Shown: positions 7,670 through 16,985 of the stretch, in pieces | Position numbering within the stretch: the stretch's first letter is position 1 | How the letters are laid out: each line of letters starts with the position of its first letter | Source: Betaproteobacteria bacterium | GTDB lineage: Bacteria; Pseudomonadota; Gammaproteobacteria; Burkholderiales; Burkholderiaceae_C | DNA length: 64,000 nt | Assembly (NCBI GenBank): GCA_025356445.1 | Contig: JANXSZ010000083.1 | Coordinates: 1-64,000, forward strand | Direction of reading: 5' to 3' | Notes under the pieces: generated by a model | Database searches by the model: none | The model's input: the letters and a program-made list of their open reading frames with translations, nothing else | What the model was told of the DNA's origin: nothing | Translations under genes and position numbers: made by a program

Positions 7670-9553
7670 TTGACCGAGATTCACGCCTTGACGCCCCTTT
7701 CCATCCTCAGCGAGGTCTTCGGTTACGACAGCTTTCGCGGCCCGCAGCAGGCCATCGTCGAGCATGTCTGTGCAGGCGGTGACGCCCTGGTGCTGATGCC
7801 CACGGGTGGTGGCAAATCGCTCTGCTACCAAATACCCGCTATTGCGCGCCAGCATGCAGGCCACGGCGTGACGGTGGTGATCTCGCCGCTGATCGCGCTG
7901 ATGCAAGACCAAGTGGGGGCGCTGCACGAGGCGGGCGTTGAGGCGGCGTTTCTCAACTCCACCCTCACCTTTGAAGAAGCCAGCGCGGTAGAAAAGCGCA
8001 TGTTGCGCGGCGACATCACCCTGCTCTACGCCGCCCCCGAGCGCGTCACCACGGCCCGCTTCCTGGCCCAGCTCGATTCGCTGTACGAGCGCGGCAAACT
8101 CAGCCTCTTTGCCATCGACGAAGCCCACTGCGTGAGCCAGTGGGGCCATGATTTCCGCCCCGAGTACCGTGCGCTGACAGTGCTGCACGAACGCTATGCA
8201 GGCGTACCGCGCATCGCACTCACCGCAACGGCAGACGCGCTGACGCGGGCCGACATCCTGGAGCGCTTGCAGCTTGAAGCCTCAGAACAGTTCGTCAGCA
8301 GCTTTGACCGTCCCAACATCCGCTACACCATCGTGGAGAAGAAAGAGGCGACACAACAGCTCTTGCGCTTCATACAGCGTGAACACGAGGGCGACGCAGG
8401 CATCGTGTACTGCCAGTCGCGCAAACGCGTGGAAGATATCGCCGAAACGCTGAGCGCCCAGGGCATCAACGCCCTGCCCTACCACGCCGGTTTGGATCAA
8501 AAAGTCCGCCAAAACAACCAAAACCGCTTCCTTCGGGAAGATGCCATCGTCATGGTCGCCACCATCGCCTTCGGCATGGGTATCGACAAGCCCGACGTGC
8601 GCTTCGTTGCCCACCTGGACATGCCCAAAAACATCGAAGGCTACTACCAGGAAACGGGCCGGGCAGGCCGCGATGGCAGCACCGCCCAAGCCTGGATGAC
8701 CTACGGTCTGCAAGACGTGGTGAACCAGCGTCGCATGATTGACGAGAGCCCTGCTGGCGAAGAATTCAAGCAGGTGATGCGTGGCAAGCTGGACGCGCTG
8801 CTGGGTTTGGCTGAAGCCAGCGATTGCCGCCGCGTGCGTCTGCTGAGCTACTTTGACGAAACCTCAACACCCTGCGGGAATTGCGATAACTGCTTGAATC
8901 CACCCAACGTGTGGGATGCGACGCAGGCCGCCCGCAAGCTGCTGTCCACCATCTACCGCGTGCATCAAATGAGCAGCATCAGCTTTGGCGCAGGCCATTT
9001 GATGGACATCGTGCGCGGTAAACGCACCGAGAAAGTCGCCCAATTTGGTCATGCCGAGATCAGCACCTTTGGCCTGGGCGCGCAGCACAGCGAAGCCGAA
9101 CTGCGTGGCGTCTTCCGCCAACTCATCGCCATAGGGGCCGTCAACGTCAATGCCGAGGCGTACAACACGCTGCAACTCACCGAAGCTTCCCGCGCCGTGT
9201 TGAAGGGCGAAGTGCCGATCATGCTGCGTGAGTCCACCTCTGCCAGCAACACTGCTGACCGTAAACCTAAGCGCGAAAAATCCAGCGCAGCCAAACCCGC
9301 CGCAGCCGCCATCGCCGCCGCCTTGGACAATGCCGGCCAGGCCCGTTTCACCGCCCTCAAAGCCTGGCGCAGCGAAGTCGCTCGCGAACACAACCTGCCC
9401 GCCTATGTGATCTTCCACGACGCCACCCTGGCCGCCATCGCCACCATCGCCCCGCAAACCTTAAGCGACTTGCACGGTGTGAGCGGGATTGGCGCGAAGA
9501 AGCTGGAGGCGTATGGGGCCGAGGTGGTGCGGGTGTGCGAAGGCGCGGCATGA
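7670..9553 (+). CDS. recQ: ATP-dependent DNA helicase RecQ
   Basis: A 627-aa superfamily 2 helicase that unwinds DNA 3'-5' in recombination and stalled-fork repair. Walker A PTGGGKS lies near residue 45, IDEAHCVSQWGHDFRP near 150, and the helicase C motifs YYQETGRAGRDG near 330. The RQC zinc cysteines follow (CRR...PCGNCDNC, about 385-410), then a winged helix and a C-terminal HRDC domain. No in-frame ATG exists near the N-terminus. TTG at 7670 or TTG at 7688 must be used, and neither has a good Shine-Dalgarno, so the exact start is uncertain. The stop overlaps the next ATG (ATGA). A low-complexity Lys/Ala-rich stretch separates RQC and HRDC. Confidence 0.96.
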   Translation: MTEIHALTPLSILSEVFGYDSFRGPQQAIVEHVCAGGDALVLMPTGGGKSLCYQIPAIARQHAGHGVTVVISPLIALMQDQVGALHEAGVEAAFLNSTLTFEEASAVEKRMLRGDITLLYAAPERVTTARFLAQLDSLYERGKLSLFAIDEAHCVSQWGHDFRPEYRALTVLHERYAGVPRIALTATADALTRADILERLQLEASEQFVSSFDRPNIRYTIVEKKEATQQLLRFIQREHEGDAGIVYCQSRKRVEDIAETLSAQGINALPYHAGLDQKVRQNNQNRFLREDAIVMVATIAFGMGIDKPDVRFVAHLDMPKNIEGYYQETGRAGRDGSTAQAWMTYGLQDVVNQRRMIDESPAGEEFKQVMRGKLDALLGLAEASDCRRVRLLSYFDETSTPCGNCDNCLNPPNVWDATQAARKLLSTIYRVHQMSSISFGAGHLMDIVRGKRTEKVAQFGHAEISTFGLGAQHSEAELRGVFRQLIAIGAVNVNAEAYNTLQLTEASRAVLKGEVPIMLRESTSASNTADRKPKREKSSAAKPAAAAIAAALDNAGQARFTALKAWRSEVAREHNLPAYVIFHDATLAAIATIAPQTLSDLHGVSGIGAKKLEAYGAEVVRVCEGAA

Positions 9554-10122
9554 ACCGCTACATCGCCCTGCTGCGCGGCATCAACGTGTCAGGTCACAAC
9601 GCTATCCGCATGACAGCGCTGCAAACAAGCTTCACAACGCTGGGCTTGCAGGAACCTCAAACCTACCTGCAAGTCAACACCTCCGAATTGACAGGCTGGC
9701 TGGACGACTACATCTGGACGCAGCTGTTTGGAGGCGCGTTCAATCCGCTGGAGAGTCAACATGGCGAGGAACACTGGCGCCTGTTGTTGCTGCAACCCGT
9801 GGTGGACCACATCACCAAAGTGTTTGCCATGGCTTTGCTCGAATCAGAGCAGCAGCATGTGACCGGACAAACCGAAGTGCGTTGGCGACATTTGAGCGAA
9901 GTGCCACGCCTGATGGTGCGCGAAAGCCATTCGGTAGCGGTTGCCAAGTGCATCTACACCCGGCTGGCTTGGCCTGCACGCAACGGCGGGCTGGAGCGCA
10001 CGTTCATCCACTGGGCACAGGCTGATTCACAGATTGAAGCTTTCTGCAAACTCAGCGAGTTGCTGCACTTTGCCCGACTACAGACCCTGGCAGTCCCCTC
10101 ACGCCAGACTAGATTGCTGTAG
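9550..10122 (+). pseudogene. Chimeric remnant: DUF1697 N-terminus joined to a restriction-helicase-like C-terminal piece
   Basis: A continuous 190-codon ORF overlapping recQ's stop. The first 40 or so residues (MNRYIALLRGINVSGHN, then LGLQEP and TYLQ) match the start of DUF1697 proteins, normally about 180 aa. After about residue 41 the family similarity stops. The rest (WLDDYIW, SEVPRLMVRESHS, KCIYTRL, NGGLERTFIHWA, QIEAFCKLSE) resembles, from memory, a region of type III-like restriction DEAD helicases. It lacks both the rest of DUF1697 and the catalytic parts of such enzymes. I read it as a fusion remnant left by a deletion. It might still be translated through coupling to recQ. Confidence 0.55.
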
Positions 10123-10216
10123 TGCGAAGCAGCCATCAGCCCTGACACCATCCCGCAAATTCAAGGAGAATCACATCGCATAAGGCCGCAGGCCACTACG
10201 AACGAAAGAGACACGC

Positions 10217-11290
10217 ATGATTCCTCAGAAACGCCTCAGCCAAACGGCATTGGCCATAACGCTGTCAATGACGGCCCTCGCCGGCTTCGCCGCTGATGCA
10301 ATCACCCCCAAAGAAGGCGATTGGGTGGTTCGTGATTTCCGGTTTCACACCGGCGAGGTACTGCCAGAATTACGCTTGCACTACACGACCTTGGGCGCAC
10401 CCACAGGTGAGCCGGTGTTGGTCTTGCATGGCACGGCAGGGTCGGGCACGGGGATGCTGGGGGGGGCGTTTGGAGGAGAGCTGTTTGGGCCAGGGCAGCC
10501 GTTGGATACAAGCCGGTATTACGTGATCTTGCCGGACGCGATTGGCACGGGCAAGTCCAGCAAGCCGTCTGACGGTCTGCGCGCCGGGTTCCCGAAGTAC
10601 AACTACGACGACATGGCCGACGCGCAGTACCGGCTGGTCACAGAGCACTTGGGGGTGCGGCATTTGCGGCTGCTGATTGGCAACTCGATGGGCGGCATGC
10701 AGACCTGGATCTGGGCGCAGAAGCACCCTGAATTCATGGATCTGGTAGTGCCCATGGCGTCGCTGCCAGTGGAGATGTCTGGTCGCAACTGGATGCTGCG
10801 CCGCCTGATCACAGACTCAATCCGCAATGACCCCACGTGGCTGAATGGCAACTACACGCAGCAGCCACGCAGTGCGCAGTTTGCTTCGGTGTTTTACGGC
10901 ATGGCAACGCTGGGTGGCAACCAAGCACTGTACAAAGCCGCCCCCACGCGTGAGAAAGCCGATGCGCTGCTGGACCAACGCTTGAAAGCCCCCTTCACAG
11001 GGGATGCCAATGACCTGCTGTACCAATGGGATGCGTCACGAGATTTCAACCCATCTGCGGGGCTAGAGCGCATTCAAGCTACGCTGCTTGCTATTAATTC
11101 CGCAGACGATGAGCGCAACCCACCGGAGTTAGGGGTGCTGGAGCGGGAAATCAAGCGGGTAAAGAAGGGGCGTATTTTGCTGATTCCGGGCAGTGAGTTC
11201 ACAGCGGGGCATGGCACGACGGCACAGGCCAAATTCTGGAAAAAGGAACTGGCCGAGGCGCTCAACAGCACCCCTTCAGCGGTCAAATAA
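10217..11290 (+). CDS. Secreted alpha/beta hydrolase, MetX (homoserine acetyltransferase)-like fold
   Basis: A 357-aa protein with a signal peptide (ALAITLSMTALAGFAADA, cut near residue 26). The remainder is an alpha/beta hydrolase of the homoserine O-acetyltransferase-like group: LHGTAGSGTG near 75, nucleophile elbow GNSMGG near 155, acid Asp in NSADDERN near 295, and catalytic His in AGHGT near 335. MetX enzymes are cytoplasmic, so the exported form suggests a hydrolase rather than a methionine enzyme, and its substrate is unknown. A GAAAGAGA element precedes the ATG. Codons around 11078-11099 carry a copy-like stretch of the dispersed GCTA/TAGC repeat, encoding QATLLAIN. Confidence 0.85.
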   Translation: MIPQKRLSQTALAITLSMTALAGFAADAITPKEGDWVVRDFRFHTGEVLPELRLHYTTLGAPTGEPVLVLHGTAGSGTGMLGGAFGGELFGPGQPLDTSRYYVILPDAIGTGKSSKPSDGLRAGFPKYNYDDMADAQYRLVTEHLGVRHLRLLIGNSMGGMQTWIWAQKHPEFMDLVVPMASLPVEMSGRNWMLRRLITDSIRNDPTWLNGNYTQQPRSAQFASVFYGMATLGGNQALYKAAPTREKADALLDQRLKAPFTGDANDLLYQWDASRDFNPSAGLERIQATLLAINSADDERNPPELGVLEREIKRVKKGRILLIPGSEFTAGHGTTAQAKFWKKELAEALNSTPSAVK

Positions 11291-11304
11291 AGGCCTGATT
11301 TTCA

Positions 11305-12660
11305 TCAGGCACTCACCCGGAACCCCGCCACAAACGCATCGAACTCTGCAATCGGGACGGGTCGACTCACCAGATAGCCCTGGATCGCCAGGCAACCAAT
11401 CTCGGCCAAAAAGTCCCGCTGGCCCTGTGTTTCTACGCCCTCGGCAATCACTTGCAAGCCCATGCCGTGAGCCAGTGTGACCACGGTACGGGCGATGGCG
11501 GCATCGTTGGGGTCCGTGAGAACATCACGCACAAAGGATTGGTCGATTTTGAGCTGATCGAGTGGCAGCTTCTTCAGATAACTGAGGGACGAGTAGCCGG
11601 TACCAAAATCGTCCAATGAGAGGCGCACGCCATGCGCTTTGAGCGCGGTCATCTTGGTGATGATGTCTTCCACATCATTGACGAGCATGCTTTCGGTCAA
11701 TTCAAGTTTCAGCAGCGACGGCGTAGCGCCAGAGCGCGCGAGTACAGACATCACCTGGCTCACGTAGTCCGCTTGCCTGAACTGCTGCGCACTGACATTC
11801 ACGGCCAATGTCAGCCGTGCGGTAAGAGAGTGGTGCGACCACGCGACAAGTTGCGCGCAAGCAACACCCAACACCCAGTGGCCCAAGGGCAGAATCAAGC
11901 CCGTTTGCTCGGCCAAAGGAATGAACTCGGCGGGTGACACCATACCGTTCACAGGGTGACGCCAGCGCAGCAAAGCCTCGGCACCGGCAATCTGGCCATC
12001 GTCGCCGGTCTGAGGCTGGTAATGCAGCAAGAACTGGTTGGCGTGCAAGGCTTTGCGCAGGTCTGACGCCATGGCGTTGTTTTCGGTCATTTTGGACTGC
12101 ATGGTATGGAGCAGTGCATACAACGCGATCAGCGCGGTCGCGTTGTTGATCCAAGTACCAGGAATACGCAGTTCGTCGGGCAACACGTAGGGTGTTGTCA
12201 ATCCCCATGGGGTGCTGGCAAAAACAAAGAACGTGGTCAAGCACAGCAATGGAACGCCATGGCGTAACCACGGTGCTTCGCCCTTGAACATCAAAAAGGT
12301 ACCCATGCCCAAAACCAGGAGGTAGTGGTGTGCAGAGCGCGGGGCCTGGGCACTGGGAATGTCTTGCACCAAGCAAATTGCGCAAAGCACGGCAAACAAA
12401 CTGCTGACCATCGCCAGTGCCGCTATGCGGGTATGGCCACGCAGCGTGAGCAGGGCACCACCAGCCGCAACAGCGGCCAACAGCACATCCACACCCGCAA
12501 TCACCCAGGCACCATGGGTACCAAAATAGGCAGCCCAACCGAGCGATGCGATAACCAGAACCGTGCTCCACACCAGCAGCGTGCGGCGCATGCGCAAACT
12601 ATGCTTTCGGCTCTGACCACGTTGGTCAACCCATCGTTTCGGCAAGCTCTTGGAAGTCAT
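11305..12660 (-). CDS. Membrane-anchored EAL-domain c-di-GMP phosphodiesterase
   Basis: A 451-aa protein. Residues about 25-195 hold five or six hydrophobic helices without a recognisable periplasmic sensor. The EAL domain covers about 200-445. All catalytic motifs are present: AEALLRW, the Asn of LAVNVS, LELTESML, LDDFGTGYSS, the Lys of LKIDQSF and AEGVET. It should hydrolyse c-di-GMP to pGpG at the inner membrane. There is no GGDEF domain. It lies 82 bases downstream of the AAA+ gene on the same strand, so read-through is possible. It converges on the alpha/beta hydrolase gene with a 14-base gap. Confidence 0.92.
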   Translation of the reverse strand: MTSKSLPKRWVDQRGQSRKHSLRMRRTLLVWSTVLVIASLGWAAYFGTHGAWVIAGVDVLLAAVAAGGALLTLRGHTRIAALAMVSSLFAVLCAICLVQDIPSAQAPRSAHHYLLVLGMGTFLMFKGEAPWLRHGVPLLCLTTFFVFASTPWGLTTPYVLPDELRIPGTWINNATALIALYALLHTMQSKMTENNAMASDLRKALHANQFLLHYQPQTGDDGQIAGAEALLRWRHPVNGMVSPAEFIPLAEQTGLILPLGHWVLGVACAQLVAWSHHSLTARLTLAVNVSAQQFRQADYVSQVMSVLARSGATPSLLKLELTESMLVNDVEDIITKMTALKAHGVRLSLDDFGTGYSSLSYLKKLPLDQLKIDQSFVRDVLTDPNDAAIARTVVTLAHGMGLQVIAEGVETQGQRDFLAEIGCLAIQGYLVSRPVPIAEFDAFVAGFRVSA

Positions 12661-12742
12661 GCGCGCTGTCCCTGTATTTACTTGTGTCAGCCCTCACCTC
12701 ATCACCCCGTCATCTCATGCCGACGTGCTTCGGCTTTTGCAG

Positions 12743-15124
12743 CTACTGCAAAAAACCCATCCCCCGCAATTCACGCACCTCGGGCTTGATACGGTGCTCA
12801 GCTTCCAGCTGGTCCATGAATTCATCGGTGGTGAACTCGGTCGCCAAAATATCCACCTGCCGTTTGACGGCAGCAAAGTCACCGGGGCAGAGTTGGTCGA
12901 GCTTGGTGAGGCGGGCTTTCAACGCGTCGGTTAACCCGGCGGGCTTGCCTGCCAATGCTTCCGTGATGAACATACGCTCACGCTGCACCGCCGTCAATGG
13001 CTTGAACTTGATTTTGAAGGTAAAACGGCGCAGCGCAGCCTGATCAATACGGTCAAGCAGGTTGGTGGTGCAGACGAAGATGCCGTTGTAACGCTCCATG
13101 CCTTGAAGCATTTCGTTCACTTCGGTGACTTCATAGGTGCGCTGGGCACCGCGCCGGTCTTGCAAAAAGCTGTCGGCCTCATCGAGCAACAGCACCGCTT
13201 TTTCAGCTTCGGCTTCGCGGAACATGGCAGCCATGTTTTGCTCGGTTTCACCGACAAACTTGCTGATAAGGTCGCTCGCTTGCTTGATGATGAGCGGCTT
13301 ATCCAGTGCTTTGGCAATGTGCTCTGCGAGTGCGGTTTTGCCAGTGCCAGGTGCGCCGTAAAAACACAGTGCACCGTGACCACGGGCTTTCAGCGCCTGG
13401 ACGATACGGTGAATGTCAAAGCGGCTCTCCACGTTGAGCATGTCCAGATCGTACGTGGTGACGCTGAACCGCCCTTGTGGCTCGCCATTGCGGTTGCCTA
13501 AGGCCAAATCGGCATTTTTGAGTTGCCGCTCAATCAACCCCTCCAATGCGCTTGTGCGTTCAGCATTAGCCGCTATGGTTTTTACACTGGGTTTAAGCGT
13601 CTTACGACTGTGGGTGGGACGGGCTTCTGTCTGCGCCAACCCAGCGAACTTGACCGCAGTACGGATTTGCGCGGGCGTCAAGCCTTTGCGCTCGGTCAGC
13701 TTGGCGATGAACGCATCACTGACAGCAACACCCTCCAAAGTCTTGCGCACCACGCCTTCACGGGCACCAGGTGGTGGCGATTTCAGTTCCAGGTGGTAGG
13801 CGAAGCGGCGGCGGAAAGCGGGGTCAATTTGCTCAATGCGGTTCGTCACCCACAGCGTGGGCACAGTGTTGGATTCCAAAATCTGGTTCACCCAGGCCTT
13901 GCCATTCACGCTGCCGTTGCCAGGTGCGGCCAGCTGATCGGTGCGTGCCATCAACTGGGCGGCTTCGCTGCTGATAGGGGGAAATACATCTTCCACTTCG
14001 TCGAACAGCAGAGCGGCATTGCGGCTGCCTTTGAGGAACACCTGCGCGATTTGCAGCGAGCGGTAGCGGTCGCGCCCGCTGAGTGAATTCCCGTCACGGT
14101 CTGCGTATTCCACCTCAAACAGCTCCAAGCCTGCGGCGTGGGCCACCACCTTGGCCAATTCGGTTTTGCCGGTGCCAGGCGGGCCATAAAGCAGCACATT
14201 CACACCCGCCTCTTTGCGAGCCACGGCGTTGCGCAGCAGCGTACAAAGCACCTGAGCGTCGTCTTGCACGTAGGTGAAGTCGCTTAGCGCGAGCGCTGTT
14301 TTTCCTGAAGGGCGGGTGAACACAGCCATCAACTCGGCTTTGTCACGGTATTCGCGCATCAGCACAGTGGGCAGCTTTTCGCTGACTTTCATCAGATCGC
14401 CCAGATCGGTGATGTTGTGCTCGGAAATCAGATTTTCGACCAAGCCAATACGCTCAAGACGTGAACCAGCACGCAGGGCTTCGCCCACTTCAGCGGGTTT
14501 GACACCAGCCACCTCGGCCAGTGCGGCATAGGCTTCAGGTGCATTTTTGACTTTGAACTCCACCAGCAAGCTGCGTAAATCGCGTTGGTAGCGGGCCAGC
14601 GTGCCGTACAGCAACAGGGCGCGCTCGGCGCGGTTGAGCTGCAACAGGCCCGAGAGTGCATCGATGTTCTTTTCAACCAGCGTGCTTTGCTTTTTAAGTG
14701 CCTGCATCAGCCATTCGCCCGTCACGGCCAAGACGGACAGGAGGTCTTTAGGCTGATCTTTGGCGTACTCGTCGAGGTAAAAGAACAGCGTGCCTTCCTC
14801 ATACGGGCCACGCCACACACCATGGCGGTCCATGAAATCGCGCATGGTGAGGTCTTCATGGCCACGCCAAAAATCATTGTCTTTGCAGCGGCGCCCCAGG
14901 AACTCTCGCAAGCGCTGCATGGCAGGCACAGGCCAGACCAGGTGCTTGCCTGCCAGCGCAAGCAGGCTGTTGAAATCGCGCCGTACATTGAACTTGGGAC
15001 CTTGTTTGGCCGCCAAAGTCAGCACAAAGTGCGAGCACATCAAGTCCAGCACAGGCGCATCCAACAGGCCGGGCGAAGGCAGCGTTTGCAAATCTGACGG
15101 GTGCTTGTGAATCGACCTGACCAT
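12743..15124 (-). CDS. Tandem AAA+ ATPase of unknown role
   Basis: A 793-aa protein with two AAA+ modules behind a helical N-terminal region of about 290 residues. Module 1: Walker A GPPGTGKT near 316 and Walker B ALLFDEVED. Module 2: Walker A GAPGTGKT near 595, LLLDEADSF, sensor CTTNLLDRID and arginine-finger-like ALRRF. The order resembles Cdc48/VAT-type double-ring ATPases, but there is no Cdc48 N-domain or protease domain, so a remodelling role is plausible and its client is unknown. The ATG at 15124 has a near-perfect AGGAGG five bases upstream and is preferred to a TTG at 15145. The strong SD suggests high translation. Confidence 0.88.
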   Translation of the reverse strand: MVRSIHKHPSDLQTLPSPGLLDAPVLDLMCSHFVLTLAAKQGPKFNVRRDFNSLLALAGKHLVWPVPAMQRLREFLGRRCKDNDFWRGHEDLTMRDFMDRHGVWRGPYEEGTLFFYLDEYAKDQPKDLLSVLAVTGEWLMQALKKQSTLVEKNIDALSGLLQLNRAERALLLYGTLARYQRDLRSLLVEFKVKNAPEAYAALAEVAGVKPAEVGEALRAGSRLERIGLVENLISEHNITDLGDLMKVSEKLPTVLMREYRDKAELMAVFTRPSGKTALALSDFTYVQDDAQVLCTLLRNAVARKEAGVNVLLYGPPGTGKTELAKVVAHAAGLELFEVEYADRDGNSLSGRDRYRSLQIAQVFLKGSRNAALLFDEVEDVFPPISSEAAQLMARTDQLAAPGNGSVNGKAWVNQILESNTVPTLWVTNRIEQIDPAFRRRFAYHLELKSPPPGAREGVVRKTLEGVAVSDAFIAKLTERKGLTPAQIRTAVKFAGLAQTEARPTHSRKTLKPSVKTIAANAERTSALEGLIERQLKNADLALGNRNGEPQGRFSVTTYDLDMLNVESRFDIHRIVQALKARGHGALCFYGAPGTGKTALAEHIAKALDKPLIIKQASDLISKFVGETEQNMAAMFREAEAEKAVLLLDEADSFLQDRRGAQRTYEVTEVNEMLQGMERYNGIFVCTTNLLDRIDQAALRRFTFKIKFKPLTAVQRERMFITEALAGKPAGLTDALKARLTKLDQLCPGDFAAVKRQVDILATEFTTDEFMDQLEAEHRIKPEVRELRGMGFLQ

Positions 15125-15294
15125 ATTCACCTCCTGAGTCAACAACCGAAGGAACTGTCTATCGGCACCATAACGCAGTCACGAAAGCAATGGAAGACTC
15201 AGGGCCTTTCAGCAGCGGTGCTTATTCACGTGTTACCCCCTCTCAGCGCCTGTTTATGTGCGAAATTTATCCCTGCAGGGTGCAGAATCTGTGA

Positions 15295-16509
15295 ATGCTT
15301 GAACTTCACGACATCGAACGCGCCGCAGCCCGCTTGAGCGGCCATGTACTCAACACCCCCTGCGTGGCCTCTCAAACCCTGTCCGAGATTACCGGCGCGC
15401 AGGTGTTCTTGAAATTTGAGAACTTGCAGTTCACCGCCTCGTTCAAGGAGCGCGGAGCGTGCAACAAACTGATGTGGTTGCGCGAAGGGGAGACCACAGC
15501 CAGCCCGATCACTGGCGTGATTGCCATGTCTGCGGGCAACCATGCCCAAGGCGTGGCCTACCACGCACAGCGCTTGGGGCTGCGTGCCGTGGTGGTGATG
15601 CCACGCTTTACGTCGGGTGTGAAGGTGGCACGCACGCGCGGCTTCGGCGCCGAGGTGGTGCTGCACGGCGACACCTTGGACGAAGCCCGTGCCCACGCCT
15701 ACACCTTAGCCGACGCGCAAGGCTTGACATTCGTCCACCCTTATGACGACGAAACCATAGCAGCCGGGCAAGGTACCGTCGGCTTGGAAATGCTGCAAGC
15801 CGTGCCGGAACTGGACTGCCTGGTGATTGCGGTGGGCGGTGGCGGCCTGATCGCAGGCATTGCCACAGCAGCCAAAGCGCTCAAACCCGGTATCGAAGTC
15901 ATCGGCGTGCAAACACTGCGCTTCCCAGCCATGGTGAATGCCATCAAAGGCACCCATCACCCACAAGGCAGCAGCACCATTGCCGACGGGATTGCCGTGG
16001 GCACGCCCGGAAAAATCACCCAGGAAATCGTTCTGAAACGGGTAGATGATCTGGTGTTAGTGGACGAAGGCGACATTGAGCAAGCCATGGTGATGCTGCT
16101 GGAAATCGAAAAAACGCTGGTAGAAGGCGCAGGTGCCGCCGGTTTGGCGGCCTTGCTCAAATACCCTGAACGCTTCCAAGGCAAACGCGTGGGCTTGGTG
16201 TTGTGTGGTGGCAATATCGACCCGCTGCTGCTGGCCGCCATCATTGAGCGCGGCATGGTGCGGGCTGGGCGGCTGGCACGGGTGCGGGTGAATGCGCGGG
16301 ACGTGCCCGGCTCGCTGGCCCAGATCACCCATGTGGTGGCCGATGCCGGTGCCAACATTGAAGAGGTGCACCACCAGCGGGCATTCACCTCGCTGTCGGT
16401 GCAAAACGTGGAAATTGAACTGGTGCTGCAAGCCCGCGACCATGATCACATTACAGAGGTGTTGGACGCACTGCACGCTGCGGGTTTTACGGCTGTGGAG
16501 CAAACGTGA
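15295..16509 (+). CDS. ilvA: Threonine ammonia-lyase with C-terminal ACT domain
   Basis: A 404-aa PLP enzyme that deaminates threonine to 2-oxobutanoate, feeding isoleucine synthesis or threonine catabolism. The PLP lysine lies in SFKERGA near residue 52. A glycine-rich phosphate loop (AVGGGGLIAG) lies near 180, and CGGNIDP near 305. The C-terminal 75 residues form a single ACT domain (VRVNARDVPGSLAQI). The length fits the 400-residue one-ACT form rather than the 500-residue two-ACT IlvA of enterobacteria, so the symbol is a family label. It is divergent from the AAA+ gene. The Shine-Dalgarno is weak (AGGGTG 12 bases upstream). Confidence 0.93.
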   Translation: MLELHDIERAAARLSGHVLNTPCVASQTLSEITGAQVFLKFENLQFTASFKERGACNKLMWLREGETTASPITGVIAMSAGNHAQGVAYHAQRLGLRAVVVMPRFTSGVKVARTRGFGAEVVLHGDTLDEARAHAYTLADAQGLTFVHPYDDETIAAGQGTVGLEMLQAVPELDCLVIAVGGGGLIAGIATAAKALKPGIEVIGVQTLRFPAMVNAIKGTHHPQGSSTIADGIAVGTPGKITQEIVLKRVDDLVLVDEGDIEQAMVMLLEIEKTLVEGAGAAGLAALLKYPERFQGKRVGLVLCGGNIDPLLLAAIIERGMVRAGRLARVRVNARDVPGSLAQITHVVADAGANIEEVHHQRAFTSLSVQNVEIELVLQARDHDHITEVLDALHAAGFTAVEQT

Positions 16510-16608
16510 CGCGCCGTATTGCTAATTTCCACTTTGATGCAACAGTCAGCTTTGCAGGGCACAAGCGCGGATAAAATCACACCAATCCCCAAAAACTTAA
16601 GGAACACC

Positions 16609-16746
16609 ATGTCAGCCCCCCAACAGCATTCCGAAGCCGAAGTCGATCCCGTGGACAGCATCGTGCCCGTGATCCCCATCGTTTTGCCCCTCGTCGGTGC
16701 CGTGCTGATGTTTCTGCTGGCGTTCATCGCCGTGAACATGGCTTAA
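16609..16746 (+). CDS. Small single-pass membrane protein, 45 aa
   Basis: A 45-residue ORF starting MSAPQQHSEAEVDP and continuing into one hydrophobic helix (PIVLPLVGAVLMFLLAFIAV) that ends in NMA. The ATG has TAAGGA seven bases upstream, a good Shine-Dalgarno. It sits between threonine ammonia-lyase and an exceptionally strong terminator. I do not recognise the family. The acidic cytosolic head and single TM suggest a small regulator or accessory subunit, but nothing in the sequence names a partner. Confidence 0.7.
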   Translation: MSAPQQHSEAEVDPVDSIVPVIPIVLPLVGAVLMFLLAFIAVNMA

Positions 16747-16790
16747 CCATGTCATAAGTGCCTGTGGTGCAGGCATGATGTGAAGTTACT

Positions 16791-16807
16791 GCTACTTTTT
16801 CAGTAGC
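16791..16807. repeat. Dispersed GCTA...TAGC short repeat (hairpin form)
   Basis: GCTACTTTTTCAGTAGC folds as GCTACT/AGTAGC-type arms around a T-rich loop, just upstream of the terminator. It shares its first ten bases with the copy at 7633. Confidence 0.5.
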
Positions 16808-16820
16808 AATTTTGACCAAA

Positions 16821-16866
16821 GCCAATCCCCAGAATACCTACCGGTGTTCTGGGGATTGGCTTTTTT
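16821..16866 (+). terminator. Very strong Rho-independent terminator
   Basis: GCCAATCCCCAGAATACC pairs with GGTGTTCTGGGGATTGGC (18 pairs, one G-U) around a TACC tetraloop, followed directly by TTTTTT. It ends transcription of the ilvA/small-protein unit and insulates pckG. Confidence 0.93.
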
Positions 16867-16956
16867 GCGTTCTGTGCGTGGCTGTTTACCCACAGTTGGC
16901 ACGCTAAACTGGACATAACCCTATGTTAATTTTGCATAAAAATAAGCCGTAACAGC

Positions 16957-16985
16957 TTGGTAACTTTCGCGCACTTTCATAAAAT
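16957..16985 (+). promoter_or_regulatory. Candidate sigma-70 promoter for pckG
   Basis: TTGGTA, a 17-base spacer, then TAAAAT, in the AT-rich part of the pckG upstream region. Transcription would start about 155 bases before the ATG. This is a pattern match only. Confidence 0.4.

Noticed and set aside
15221-15240. parS-like site with CACGTG core
   Set aside because: The core matches but the flanks (TATT and TTAC) do not give the GTTTCAC/GTGAAAC palindrome that ParB needs.
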